Assembly: GCA_963921795.1 (NCBI GenBank) | Contig: OY997652.1 | Coordinates: 63,810,529 to 63,874,528, forward strand | Length of the DNA stretch: 64,000 bases | DNA from: Nannobrachium achirus | Lineage: Eukaryota > Chordata > Actinopteri > Myctophiformes > Myctophidae | Direction: 5' to 3' | Shown here: piece after piece, positions 42,355 through 53,193 of the stretch | How the letters are laid out: each line of letters begins with the position of its first letter | How positions within the stretch are numbered: the first letter of the stretch is position 1 | Translations under genes and position numbers: made by a program | The notes under the pieces: model-generated | Databases searched by the model: none | What the model was told of the DNA's origin: nothing | Seen by the model: the letters and a program-made list of their open reading frames with translations, nothing else

Positions 42355-43363
42355 ATATATTTATATTCGCTTATTTTTATTATGTCGGTCAATCTTAAAT
42401 AGTAGGCTAAGATACAAAAAAGTACCAACCAGGGGTTGACACCATGGTCTCAGAGGCACTTGTCCGTCTGGAAAGTACAGGTCATGTTCTACTTGCCCTC
42501 AGTCATGGCCACTTGCCCTCATTATTGTTCATCTTACATAATTAGGGATCCCTTTCTTATTTTATTTGTTTACAATGGCTGATGTGTTTTTCTTTTTTTT
42601 TGTAGTAGTAGTAGTTTGTTGATACAGTAATAACCTCGCCCACCAGGCTTCATGCAGTAATGGTCTTTTCCCGTTTCTTTCTTTAATAAAAGGGTCCTTA
42701 AATTATGACTTCACTGTCATCTGGGCTGGGGACTCCTCCAAAATCATTTGGGGGCATTACTTGATTGAAGAGAAACAACCCATTAAAGCAGGGAGAACAG
42801 AATGTTCAATGGAGCAGAGATATTTTGCGCTAGTGCTCTGGTTTCTTTTAACAAACTGGGATAATCTTCGAATAATTTATGCTTGTGTCGCAACGTGAAT
42901 ATCGATTTGAAAACAAGGTGTCGCGCGTCAGAGACAGGGGAGCACACACTGAACGCGGACGGCTGCGCAGCGTCGCATCGTGGTATCGACGCACGTTGTG
43001 CCGCACGGTAACCCCAACTGGATGCGGCGCGCTGCCACACAGCACATCCATTTCCCCCGGTGGGGAGAACCATGGGAGAACAACATCCATTCAGAAAGAG
43101 AGACAGCCGTCACGGGCCGTGGCACGTCGCAACAAACTCTGGAGATAAGATTACAATCCTGCAAACGTATTCACGTTGATGATGTTTAGCGTGAATGAAA
43201 CCCCACTGATTTATAACTAGTTGCATTGTTGGTGGCTGCTGCTGTTGCTGCTGCTCCGAAAACATCCGCGGTCTGTAGCAACAGCCTATCAGCGCATCGT
43301 TGTCAAAGACATGACAGCCCATAATACTTTGTTGCCAGGCATCAGCCAATCACCGCATCGTTG

Positions 43364-43401
<38 letters not shown>

Positions 43402-43569
43402 TCAGCGCATGCAATGGAAGTGAATGAATACGAGAAGTGGAAACAAAAACGTGGAGATGTTTTTCCACTTTTTTTTTTTTTTTTTTTTTTACTATAATTC
43501 GTCCTGGGTCCGGTCGGCGGTGCCTCGCGGTCCGGACATGGACCGCGGTCCGCCTATTGAGGACCCCTG
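42203..43569. mobile_element. 1.37-kb hAT element, perfect duplication
   Basis: ATATAGGC at 42195-42202 and 43570-43577. Termini CAGGGGTCCTCAAATACAAA and CGCCTATTGAGGACCCCTG. It contains (AT)n at 42292-42351, (TC)n at 43363-43392 and a poly(T) tract. Open frames around 42.8-43.3 kb are unsupported. Confidence 0.93.
42292..42351. repeat. (AT)n microsatellite
   Basis: About 28 uninterrupted AT units inside the hAT element. Confidence 0.95.
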
Positions 43570-43750
43570 ATATAGGCCTATACCACCTTACACTATTATA
43601 TTTACTGTTACTGTTACTACTTGTATTTGCCTGTATCTCTGTCTCTCCTTCCCTCTCTCTTTCTTCCCCCCCGACACGGTCGAGGCAGATGGCAGACCAC
43701 CCTAGAGCTTGGCTCTGCCTGATGTTTCTTCCAGTTAAAGGGATATTTCA
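43570..43750 (+). mobile_element. LINE 3' end, part 2
   Basis: CTGTCTCTCCTTCCCTCTCT ... GACACGGTCGAGGCAGATGG ... GCTCTGCCTGATGTTTCTTC then CAGTTAAAGG is a 3' UTR seen in fish L2-type LINEs as I recall it. Continuation of 41640-42202. Confidence 0.55.
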
Positions 43751-44628
43751 CACAAAAAGAAATTACAAATAAATCACATTTTATCGTCTAATCAGGCTTT
43801 TATGAACACCCTGGACATAATTTAATTCGCTTGATTTTCAATATTTACATATTTGATCTGAATGCTATCAGTCCTCCTCCTCCAGGACGAGGGCCCCATA
43901 CACACCCATTGTAACTTCAAACCAGGATAGATTCATTAAAAACACACTTTATCTTTTCTAATGATTCATGGCCAGGATGCCCTTTCATGGACTGTTCCAT
44001 GTCGATGGCAACGGATCATAAAATGTTGACGGATCACACCACTCTGTGCAGGCACAGCAGGGGTGGGCGTTTAGCATGTATAAGCCAGTTTGTTCTATTA
44101 GATTTGCAGGACAGAGCATAATAATCGATGGCTAAATTAAGGAATTGATTTATGAATAAATGTTGCGTGTGTGATTAGTGGAGTGTGTGGGTCAGATTAC
44201 GCCATTGGGACCCGTGGATCTGTTTCTTGCAACCTTAAGACACGCGTGATGGAGAGAAAGGGACTGGGTGAAGAGAATAGATACAAAATAACTCAAGCAA
44301 TGCAAAAGGGAAATGGGTAAGTCCATTAATGGCCCATTAGAGCAATAAAATGCTGCAAATGAGCTGATTGATAATCAATCCCTATGTTGTGCATGCTATT
44401 ATAGGTGAAAAGTTTAAACCTGTGCTCCTCAATTATTCAATTAACCGAACATGTAATCAATAGAATAATCATTAAGACGGTTATTGATTGTTGCAGACCC
44501 TCAGACAGACAGAGATTCAGGTACAGAACAGAAGTAAAACAAAAAATAGCTATATATATGTATCAAAAAGAAAGAGGGGGTGTTTAAAAACATAAACACG
44601 TTTGAAAGACAAGATGTATCTGCCCGAT
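43751..44628. other. No clear feature; possible TTAA-element start
   Basis: TTAAAGGGATATTTCACACA at 43735 has the look of a Kolobok/T2-type left end, but no matching right end was found. The rest is unassigned. Confidence 0.35.
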
Positions 44629-44690
44629 AGTGAATATAGCAGATCCAGAAACTCACAATCTTGTGAGCTTGTAGATCAGCTATTTTCACT
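44629..44690. repeat. Shared palindrome P25
   Basis: AGTGAATATAGCAGATCCAG ... TGTAGATCAGCTATTTTCAC. Shorter arms (AACTCACAATCTTGTGAGCT). Host element not identified. Confidence 0.85.
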
Positions 44691-44841
44691 ATATCTTGAA
44701 TATAATAATATATTTTATTTATTTATGGAATTTCTTAATGTGTTTGTTTGTTGTCACTCTTCCACTCATATTCCTTCCTACTAATACGTCGCATAATCAG
44801 AGATCAAACATTGGCAAAATTGTCAAATAGTAGAGGACGAA

Positions 44842-44922
44842 ATTGTGAAAATAGCCGATCTACATGCTCAACGTCTCACGTTGCGAGGCGTTGTGAGCAT
44901 GTAGATTTGCTATTTTCACAAT
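44842..44922. repeat. Shared palindrome P26 (in family C)
   Basis: ATTGTGAAAATAGCCGATCT then ACATGCTCAACGTC ... AGATTTGCTATTTTCACAAT, with the C-type CATGCTC arms. Confidence 0.93.
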
Positions 44923-45001
44923 GGAATAAACTAATGTAATGCCAACTCCTACAATTCCAAGAGCTGGTCAGTGTGGGGGGGTCTCCAGTTGAAATATTAT
45001 T

Positions 45002-45335
45002 AGGGGACACGGTGGTGTAACACTGTTGCCTCACACTGGGTTCGATTCCCGCTGGGGACGCTGTGGGCGCTGTGGCCGTGTTCCCTCCTCCGTGTCATCA
45101 GGGCCCACACCCTAGGTGGGGTTGGCGAAAGGGCCTTTCTGTCTGGAGTTTGCATGTTCTCCCCGTGTCTCCTAGGGTAGATACCCTCACAAAAACATGC
45201 AGTAGTCCTGGTTTCTATGCTGGCTCCCCAGGCGTGGCAGAGGGAGAGCAGAAACCAGTACAGCTCAGCCAATTGGCAGATTTGGCAGTGGGTGAAAAAA
45301 TGGGTTACAAAATTGTGGGATAGAAATTAAAAAAA
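45002..45335 (+). repeat. tRNA-derived SINE
   Basis: GGGGACACGGTGGTGTAACA and B box GGGTTCGATTCCCGCTGGGG, then TGTCTGGAGTTTGCATGTTC, CCCGTGTCTCCTAGGGTAGA, ACAAAAACATGCAGTAGTCC and an A-rich tail. It matches the truncated copy at 50140-50494. Confidence 0.85.
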
Positions 45336-45722
45336 AAAAAGAAATATGATTATTTTGGGGGTTGCAGCCTGAAAAGTTTGAGAACCACGCCTTGTTCCTC
45401 TCACCACCAAGCTTCTTTTTTTTAAATCCTCTTTTTTTGGCTGGAATGACCAGGTTGAATAATGACGTCCCCATGTGGGATCTGTTCTCTGGTTTAATGC
45501 CACGGTGAGCTGCTTAGCTGCTGAGGCTTCTAGCTGTGCTACGCTGTCCCTCGGTGCTGCTTAACACAGTGCCGTGCTTCTAAAACTTTTTTTCCTTCCA
45601 AGGAAGTTGAAGGAAACCCCAATTGATATAGCCTATATATGGCCTCGGACCCCCTTGTGAATTGTTTCTGTGCCAGGGACCCCCAGAAGAGAAGACTTAT
45701 GATAAAATGTTCAAATATTTTC

Positions 45723-45762
45723 AGAAATGGCAAATGTGCAAGCTCGCAGATGTACAAGCTCG
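45723..45762. repeat. Shared palindrome P27, remnant
   Basis: AGAAATGGCAAATGTGCAAG then CTCGCAGATGTACAAGCTCG. Weak, two left-arm-like pieces in tandem. The sequence to its left (GGGACCCCCAGAAGAGAAGA) is hAT-like. Confidence 0.4.
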
Positions 45763-45785
45763 GAATTAATTAATTGATGCATTTC

Positions 45786-45822
45786 ATTAATGCATTCATT
45801 CATTCATTCATTCATTCATTAT
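45786..45822. repeat. (CATT)n microsatellite
   Basis: CATTCATTCATTCATTCATT. Confidence 0.9.
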
Positions 45823-45959
45823 ATTATTGCGACTGAAGGTCGCAGTTAACTATGAGAACCGGCACATCTTGTCCTTCTGTAACGCCTCAACTGTCCTTCT
45901 TTAACGCCTCAATTTGTTGACATTGTAACATCCGGTGACATCACGTGACATCACCTGAC

Positions 45960-46660
45960 ATCATCTCATCAAAGATCAAACCCTGGATGGAGATGACTTG
46001 ATCATCACCTATATCGCCATATAGGCTATATGGAGCTGACCTATACATTCAATTCCCAGGTAATGCCCTGTTAGGGCAACCAAACTAATATCCCTTGTAT
46101 GCCCATGAAAGGGGACAAGGACTGAGACGCACAGACGCATGTCTGGGGTCTCACTCTCACAGCACATGGTTGGTTCTATAGTGTGTGCCAACGGTGACGC
46201 AATTGTAGTCCTTAGCGGCCATATTTTGGGTCAAAACGCAGGTGTTTCAATTGTTTGATTGCTAATGCTCTACTCCAAACAGAACACCTGTGTAAGGCTG
46301 TGTTGACCCAAGAAATGGCCGCTCTAGAACTACATATTGGCACACCATGGGCATAAAAGCGATTGTATGTATGATGTGACGTCAGACGTCATAGGACTTT
46401 CACATAAGGAGAAATGGAGTAAGCATATATGGGGTCTCACAGCACATGGTTGGTTCTACAGACACCTCAATGTCTAGCTGGCCTAAATGTCTATGACTGA
46501 CCTGCCCATATATGGAGATCCCTGATGTCATGGATCTCCATATATGGAGCTGACCAACACTTCACATCATCAACTCTACATCACCCGGATTGGTAGTACA
46601 TCTCCTGTTTTCCCATATATGGCCAAGACAGATGGTGCTTTTTGCCCTCAGGGCGTCTTA
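45960..46660. repeat. CCATATATGG-rich repeat region
   Basis: CTCACAGCACATGGTTGGTT occurs at about 46150 and 46437; CCATATATGG-type palindromes occur at about 46505, 46537 and 46615, with ATATGGAGCTGACC twice (46027, 46543). Shared with the 15.4-15.8 kb repeat. Unclassified. Confidence 0.5.
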
Positions 46661-46784
46661 CTAGTAAACTCTCTTGTATTTTAATTTTTTTTATTGTCCC
46701 TTGTTCTATTTTGTTGTGGGGTCTGGGTGAGATTTTGCATATCTGCTGTGTTTACATATAACATTACTGTTAAATGAACACATT

Positions 46785-47070
46785 AAAGGGGTACTGTCAC
46801 CTAAAGGGGTACTGTCGTCACTTTAAAAAGTCATCTTAAAATATGAGTTAATATTTTTATGATTGTCATTGTGGGAATGCACAATTATAAGCCAATCAAA
46901 TTAATTGACTGTACTTTAATAGACTACTTATTGTACTGGTCAGCTGTTGTTGGGGAGCGAGGGGCAGATTACACTGTGACATGAGTTTCAGACTATTTCA
47001 GACCGTTTTCAGAGACACCACGTGACTTATCATACTATTATAATTTCGGGGCGTGTCAGCGGACCTTTAA
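46785..47070. mobile_element. Possible TTAA-target MITE
   Basis: TTAAAGGGGTACTGTCACCT at the left and CGTGTCAGCGGACCTTTAA at the right give TTAA on both sides and AAAGG/CCTTT ends. The left end is duplicated (AAAGGGGTACTGTC twice). Short inverted ends limit confidence. Confidence 0.45.
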
Positions 47071-47265
47071 GTAAATCCTCATTCAAATCTTAGTGTTTGG
47101 CCCATGCACTATGCAACATCCTCACAGACCCACGGGGTTGAGATTGGCTGTGTTACAGTTCTGTACTCTGTACTAAATGTCTGTTTCTGTATAGGTTTGG
47201 AGTCTTCTACAGTATGTCACGCTCTTTTATAAACCAGTCATATAGATACTCAGAATAGGTTAGGA

Positions 47266-47647
47266 CAGGGGTCTTCAACGTTTTCAGGCCAAGGACCCCT
47301 TAGTTGAGAGAGAGATGAAGAAGGGACCCCCACAACCTTTTCATAGATTCCATATAGTTTCATCATTTGACAGCACAATCATCAGTGTATTTTTAAATTT
47401 GTATTTTCAGATATTTAACCACTTGAACCGTCAATACTTAATAAACTTAACCTTTCACTCTGTACTTCGTCTGTTCTTTTTTCCCCTCTACACTAAACCC
47501 CTCGAGGCGTTGTGAGCTTGTAGAGCTGCTATTTTTGGCTAAAGTTCTAAGGGAAAAAAAGTTTCTATCACACAAAGATTTGGAGGACCCCCTGTTGTAA
47601 CTCTGAGGACCCCCTAGGCGTCCCAGACCCCCTGTTGAAGACCCTTG
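47266..47647. mobile_element. Family B hAT MITE (B4), perfect duplication
   Basis: GGTTAGGA at 47258-47265 and 47648-47655. CAGGGGTCTTCAACGTTTTC ... CCTGTTGAAGACCCTTG. Confidence 0.93.
47501..47537. repeat. Shared palindrome P28, right half (in B4)
   Basis: CTCGAGGCGTTGTGAGCTTG then TAGAGCTGCTATTTTTG. The left arm was deleted to the apex. Confidence 0.85.
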
Positions 47648-47655
47648 GGTTAGGA

Positions 47656-48284
47656 CAATGTTTTGCAATGATTTAGCGGTAGCATGTAGACTGGCATCCA
47701 TTATGTCACTTACCACTGACAACTTGGAACAATATTGATTTTGTCATCTCCATATTATAGACATGACATGAGGTAGTGGAACGATACATCAATTTTGGAT
47801 GTTGATGATGTCACAAGGGGAACTGTTTACAGCCTCAGTGATGTATTATTAGCATATTCATGAAGCATATATATGAAATGATATCAGCAATGAGACATTT
47901 TCATTTGCAAAGCCCTCATTAGCAAAAGATCCCATCAATAAAATAACCAGCTTGACTGATAATAGCACAATAATGAATAATGTGCATGAATATCAAGTTT
48001 TTCATTAAGCTTCTTACAATCGTAAAACATTGTCATGATAATGACTGATTTCAAAACGACATGGAAATCATCCATTTCCATATCTTCAACTCAAACAAGC
48101 AAACGGAATTCTCGTCATTTATTGAGTTTGTTGATGAAAGCACCTACTTGTACAGTACGAAATGTGTGAATGTTCGGTTCATGATCGACGCTGAAAATGT
48201 TGAACATCTGAATGCCTTCTGTATGCACTAATAGCTCTCCATCAGATTGTGTTAAAACGGGGCACGTATCTTCACAGTAGTGTG
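47656..48284. other. No recognisable feature
   Basis: AT-rich sequence without termini, repeats or coding signal. Confidence 0.35.
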
Positions 48285-48292
48285 GTCCACAT

Positions 48293-49077
48293 CAGTGGTG
48301 AAAAAAAAAGTACCCTTTACTCAAGCAATATAGAAATAGTCTCCAAGTTCAAAGTCTGGAATTCTAAATTTACTTGAGTAAAAGTACAAAAGTATTGGCA
48401 TCAACAAGTACCAAAAGTAAAGGTAGGCTATTCATATGCAGAATGTCCCATTTCAAGTTTTCAAATGTTCACAGATCTTTTGAAAATAGATCTACAGTAC
48501 AAGCTCACAATGCGTTGCATCGCAAATGGCTAAAATGTACCGTTATTTTGGGTTGAGATTGGCACTTTTCCTGGGGCAATCTGCCCAGATCATGTATGTC
48601 ACACGTGTGTTCTTCTTTTTTAGTTCTTTACTCTCAAAAAAGCATCTGCAATGTAGTGCATTTGAAACTACATTATTGCATATCATGGGGTGATCACTGC
48701 TTGCCTCCTTTGAATTGTTTTATTTTTATTTTTGTTTATTTTATTTTTATTTTGTTGCTGAGTGAGGTCAACAGACAAAGTGACATGAGTGAGATGAAAA
48801 AAAAGTGCCAATGTGAACCAGAGACATAGGTATATAGGGCTGAAGTGGTTAATGTATCTTTTATAATAATCAAAATCTACTGTAACTAGTAACTAAAATT
48901 TTCAAATAATTGTAGTGGAGTAAAAGTGCAATATTTGCCTCTTAGATGTAGTGGAGTAGATTGTATAAGTAAAAGTATTGTCAATTGGAAATCCTCAAGT
49001 AAAGTACAATTTATAATTACTGTAAGTACAGTACTTAGTTAAGTAAATGAACTTAGTTACCGTACGTTACACCACTG
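48293..49077. mobile_element. Family A hAT element (A6)
   Basis: CAGTGGTGAAAAAAAAAGTA ... TTACCGTACGTTACACCACTG (last 20 bases), flanked by GTCCACAT and GGCCACCT (6 of 8). The centre holds a degenerate palindrome and ~270 bases of extra sequence (about 48540-48830). Confidence 0.82.
48482..48535. repeat. Shared palindrome P29, degenerate (in A6)
   Basis: GAAAATAGATCTACAGTACA then AGCTCACAATGCGTTGCATC. The right arm is reduced to AATGGCTAAAATG. Confidence 0.7.
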
Positions 49078-49274
49078 GGCCACCTTCAGAGCAGAAGGTT
49101 ACTTAGCAGATCATGATAACCTCGGCCATTTGTGATGATAGCTGGCTTGTGGTGATGGTGTGCAGGGTGGTTTGTGATATGCATGTAATCAGAGAGGCGT
49201 TCTGGGGCAGTTGGGCATCGGTTAGCAGGAACGCGATGATGCACCTTTGTGTACAGCTGATAAGCTGTCAGCTC

Positions 49275-49740
49275 TTAACCTATTTAGAACGGGTACATAT
49301 TATTGCCTATTATTATTTTATGCTTTAACTATTGAAAAACTATTTAGAAAAATCGTGAAATGTTTTTTTGAAAAACCTATGTTTCTATGTCAGCAATCTG
49401 GCTAGCCATCGTCAAAGAAAAGGTCCTTTTCAGTTAACTGGAGCTCAGTCTGTTCTTGAGACTTCTATGTCAGTGGTTCTCATACTTTTTCATGTGAAGG
49501 TCCCCCAACATGATATGTATTTGGCCATGGACTCCCATCTCAAAATATTTAGTTCCAGGGACCACCCAGAAGCAAAATTTGAGTTACAAATGTTCGCTAA
49601 AAAATGCATATATTCAAAGATTTGTACACATTTGCATGATTTAAAAAAATTGCAGATCTACAAATGCCACGCTGCGATCTTGTATATGCTATTTTTCAAT
49701 AGCTAAAGCATTCAATAATTCTAGTCCTAAATGGGTTAAA
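49275..49740. mobile_element. Family F composite element (F1)
   Basis: TTAACCTATTTAGAACGGGT and TTTTATGCTTTAACTATTGA at the left, CAATAGCTAAAGCATTCAAT and CCTAAATGGGTTAA at the right. A hAT-type arm (CAGTGGTTCTCATACTTTTT, AGGTCCCCCAACATG) lies inside, as in family E. Compare F2 at 55045-55640. Confidence 0.65.
49646..49697. repeat. Shared palindrome P30, degenerate (in F1)
   Basis: ATTGCAGATCTACAAATGCC then ACGCTGCGATCTTGTATATG then CTATTTTT. Arms eroded, apex largely deleted. Confidence 0.75.
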
Positions 49741-50139
49741 AGCCCTTCTCTAAAGATGTGTGTTGTCTTGTGTTTGACAGTGAGACCAGTGTGGTTCTGC
49801 TGACAGGGCTTGGTGTACTGGACTGGCCATATAAGGACTTCTGGGTTACATTATTATCTATCTCTATGATCTAGCCCAGCGGAGATATTGCATTACCCAT
49901 GTCTGTGTGTCTGTCTGCAGCTAATCCCTCAAACTACAAGAGCGATCAGCATCATATTTCTCGTGAAGCCAGCAGGCCAAGGACTTCGATTGAAAAGATA
50001 TGTTTTCGACAGCAACTATGCCATTTTACCCATTTAGGCCTGTTGCACTTAAAAATTCCAGGATAAATCGCAATTTCAGGATGTGGAATGCTGTTAGGGG
50101 ATAAACTGCAGACTACAGAGTCTTTTAGAACTATAAATA

Positions 50140-50494
50140 ATTCTTTGTGGAGTTTGCATGTTCTCCCCGTGTCTCCTAGGGTTGATACCCTCACAAAAAC
50201 ATGCACGTAATCCTGGTCTCAATAATGCCTCCCCCTGGCCAGCCGGGGCGCCTGATGGAGGGGAAAGGAACTGGTTGGAATAACGTGTTCCTTCCACGCG
50301 CTACGTCCAAACCAGGGAAATCTCCACTGTCAGGTGAAAAGAAGCAACTTGGACTCCTAATGCATAGATGGAAGCATGAGGTCAGTCCGTTGTCTCCCCA
50401 GGTGTGGCAGAGGGAGAGCAGAGCCCAGGATTACATAGGCAATTAGCACTGGGTGAAACAATGGGTTACAAAAAAAAAAAGAAAAAAAAAAAAA
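50140..50494 (+). repeat. 5'-truncated SINE with poly(A) and 12-bp target duplication
   Basis: GAACTATAAATA flanks it at 50128-50139 and 50495-50506. TGGAGTTTGCATGTTCTCCC, CTCACAAAAACATGCACGTA and an A-rich tail match the SINE at 45002. The flank itself is part of a ~32-bp tandem repeat (50496-50585). Confidence 0.85.
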
Positions 50495-50588
50495 GAACTA
50501 TAAATAGATGATTTCTGTAGTCTTTTAGAACTATAAATAGATGATTTCTGTGGTATTTTAGAACTATAAATAGATGATTTATGAAGAA
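50495..50588. repeat. Tandem repeat, ~32-bp unit, three copies
   Basis: GAACTATAAATAGATGATTT plus CTGTAGTCTTTTA, repeated with small changes. Confidence 0.85.
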
Positions 50589-50795
50589 AAAAGTAACTGC
50601 AGCGGTAAAAATTAGCACTTTTGGAGGACTGCATTTACCCCCGTTTTGGCTGTGGGGAGGGGTCTGGAGGAGTCCTGGGATGTAGGAACAGGGACGACTA
50701 TAACAGAAATCCATCATACAAGGTATGTACATACACGATAAAAGGCAGATTAAGGGGGGGATATGTTTTATTCTGGAATTTTCCTTTAAGCCTCT

Positions 50796-50940
50796 ATCAT
50801 AGTCCAAGGTGAAGAGCTATCACCTCACCGCGGTGTCGTTTTCTAGCTATCACCTAGGCTTTTATACATGTTTAAGTGATAGATAGCTACAAAACTACAC
50901 CGCGGTGAGGTGATAGCTCTTCACCTTGGACTATGATGGA
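50796..50940. mobile_element. Long hairpin MITE, CATAGTCCAAGGTGAAGAGC arms
   Basis: Left arm TCATAGTCCAAGGTGAAGAG plus CTATCACCTCACCGCGGTGT has a near-perfect complement at about 50897-50940. The loop has TAGCTATCACC/GTGATAGATAGCTA. Termini or duplication not resolved. Confidence 0.8.
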
Positions 50941-50951
50941 GACTTGAAGGC

Positions 50952-51277
50952 TTTATCATAGTCTGAGGTGAAGGGTGATCACCTCAACTTTTAGTTGTCA
51001 CCTAAAAATGAGATAACAAGTGGAGGCCATCATAGTCACGGTGTCCTATCACCGTGACTATGATGCCTCTGTGCCTCTGAAACCAGGGGGCACACTGATT
51101 GGTTAGAGACCAATCAGTGAACGGGGTGATGGGGAGATGTCTGAAGGTAAAAACAGAGGAGAGATGTGGGGGTTTGCGGTGATAGCCCCTCACCGTGGCG
51201 AATGACGTAATGTTGCAGTTTTCTGACTTTAAAAGACACTGCGGTGATAGCTTATCACCCTAGACTGTACTATGATG
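50952..51277. mobile_element. Related, more diverged hairpin element
   Basis: Left TTATCATAGTCTGAGGTGAA and right CACCCTAGACTGTACTATGA mirror each other. It contains a compact perfect hairpin at 51025-51067 (CATCATAGTCACGGTG and complement). GCGGTGATAGC and AATGACGTAATGTTGCAGTT link it to about 40.71 kb. Confidence 0.6.
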
Positions 51278-51492
51278 TCTTCATACGTTGTTTTACCCTT
51301 CAAGCTGGGAACGCTTCTGTGTCATTAGTGTGTATTAGTCAACCAGACTGTTGTTCTAGGTCCGAGAACCTTTATGTCACCTAACATAAACCTGTTTTCA
51401 TTCAACCTTTCTGTGATCCCAATAGTCCATCCATTGAGTTCAATGGGCTTTGATTGCACTGTAATGCCTGATTCTACACTCGGTTGCATGCT

Positions 51493-51552
51493 TAAAATAG
51501 CCGATCTACAAGCTCACAATGTGTCGCAACGCGACAAGTTCTGATCTTGTAG
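51493..51552. repeat. Shared palindrome P31, left part (split; right part 51829-51851)
   Basis: AAAATAGCCGATCTACAAGC then TCACAATGTGTCGCAACGCG, interrupted at TGATCTTGTAG by a MITE. It resumes GATCTTGTAGAGCTGCTATT then TTC. Confidence 0.92.
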
Positions 51553-51828
51553 GGGAGGGTTTTCTGCAGGTGTTTCAGTCCGAGTGTATCAAAGGGTGCG
51601 TTCGGAAATGCGCACCGGGTCTGGTTAGGGCTAGAGTTGGGGTTAGTTTTAGGCATAGTTTTACTGAGCTTAGGGTTAGGGTTGGGTTTAGGTATAGTTT
51701 TACTGAGGTCAAGGTTAGGATTAGGGTTGGGTTTAGGCACTCACTACACTGAGCACACACCCGGTGCGCATTTCCGAATGCACCCTTTGATACACTCGGA
51801 CTGAAAGACCTGCAGAAAACACTCTCCC
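51553..51828. mobile_element. MULE-like MITE inserted in palindrome P31
   Basis: Perfect 10-bp duplication GATCTTGTAG (51543-51552, 51829-51838). Inverted ends GGGAGGGTTTTCTGCAGGTG and GACCTGCAGAAAACACTCTCCC, with long arms (TTCAGTCCGAGTGTATCAAA, CACCGGGT). The core is a telomere-like GGTTAGGG tract with GGCATAGTTTTACTGAG. MULE affinity is inferred from duplication length. Confidence 0.85.
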
Positions 51829-52385
51829 GATCTTGTAGAGCTGCTATTTTCAGAGCACAACGCCCGAGTGCAACCAAAATTACTTGTCATTCGCTTCCTC
51901 CTAATTGGTCCTAAACATTTTATTCTAGTTTCTGTGTGAAATGTTCAATGTATTTAGTCTTAGTTTTAGTCACCATAGCTTAGTTTTTATTTCACTTTTA
52001 TTTCGTTTCCGAAAAATTTTAGTCATAGTTTTGGTCGACACAATCAACACTGGCACTGTCACAAACATTGAGCTTGAGTTGGACATGCCAATTTTTCTGA
52101 TGTACCAGTACTCTGAGATCTGCTATTACAGTACACAATGACAGTCCGTGCAGAAGGTGGCCAGTCCATGGATGTTGGCCTTTAGCCTATAGTATACCAT
52201 TGAAACGACAACATGCCACACTACCCTTCCATGTATTCACCGTCCAAGGATTTGTCATCATACAGCGGCCCCGATGCTGGTTGATGCACCGTAATGACAG
52301 TTCTTTATTACATCCCTTCCCCCTTTGCAGCCATGCCTTTTCACACACGCACACACAACCACAAAACACCAGTAAGACTCCCTAA

Positions 52386-52680
52386 TTGGCGACCGTCAGG
52401 TCGAATACACAAACTTTAGAAGGCAATGGTAGCCAATCAGGAGGGAATATGGGAAATGGGACAGATCCATGTTGATGACATGACTGTGGAGATAGGGCAA
52501 AATCTGTAGGTGCAGTGTCCAAAAATGTAGCCACAAGAATGGGTGTATCGGTCAAATCAGCAGTGACAACCAGATATCCCTGTATGCCTGTATATGGGCC
52601 TATCGGTTGGATTTGCAGTCCTGGACCTATCTGATGGACTTGATGCCAGGCGCCACCAAACGCAGGCGCCATCAAACGCA
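52386..52680. repeat. Family H fragment (reversed) and CCATATATGG-type fragment
   Basis: ATGGGACAGATCCATGTTGA then TGACATGACTGTGGAGATAG and AAATCTGTAGGTGCAGTGTC are 8.6-8.8 kb text reversed; it starts with GCGACCGTCAGGTCG. GTATATGGGCCTATCGGTTG follows. Confidence 0.5.
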
Positions 52681-52785
52681 GAGTTTGAAGTTGATTAGTC
52701 TAACCTAACGCAGACATTCTATGCGGCCCAGCAGATCACACCGGGTCCTCCGGCATCTCGAAATGACGCGGAGGGGGACAATGAC

Positions 52786-53184
52786 GCGTGATTACAGGTC
52801 CAACTGGGAAAGATGGATAACCACGCCCCGGACTCATTTTTGAAGCTTGTGATTGGCTGGACCGGACGTAGGGAGCGCTCCGTTGTAGTCACTTGGACCG
52901 TGCGAGGTGCACCAAAACCCAATTATCATGGCGTTTATCGTGCGCTTGCCCAGGCCTTACGGCCTGGGCATAAATATAACGATTGCATTCACCACGGCTT
53001 CGTAACTCGCGCGGCCGGCCCTGGCCCGCTCTTTGCGGCCACTCGCGCCTGCGGCGCTCGGGGGCGAAGAGCAGGACCAAGGTCCGCTGGCCTTCGCGCC
53101 GCTTGCAATGTCGTGGACAATAACTGAAAACGAGCGCTCTATGCCGTTTCCATCCATCTTTCCCAGTTGGATCCGTAATCACGC
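52786..53184. mobile_element. GC-rich MITE with 9-bp duplication (MULE-like)
   Basis: Perfect GACAATGAC at 52777-52785 and 53185-53193. Ends GCGTGATTACAGGTCCAACT plus GGGAAAGATGGA and the complement. CpG-dense interior with a small hairpin GCCCAGGCCTTACGGCCTGGGC (52938-52960 region). Open frames inside reflect GC content. Confidence 0.88.
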
Positions 53185-53193
53185 GACAATGAC

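Larger units (their letters stand above)
44780..45396 (-). mobile_element. Family C element, antisense, interrupted by a SINE
   Basis: CAAACATTGGCAAAATTGTC, palindrome, AACTCCTACAATTCCAAGAG, GGGGGGGTCTCCAGTTGAAA, then after the SINE TTTTGGGGGTTGCAGCCTGA and AAAGTTTGAGAACCACG: family C read backwards. Confidence 0.75.
51465..52066. mobile_element. Family J hAT-like element (J1), left-truncated, interrupted
   Basis: TTGCATGCTTAAAATAGCCG, palindrome, then (after a MITE) GAGTGCAACCAAAATTACTT, ATTTAGTCTTAGTTTTAGTC, TTTTAGTCATAGTTTTGGTC and GACACAATCAACACTG follow J2 (63256-63723). Confidence 0.75.
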
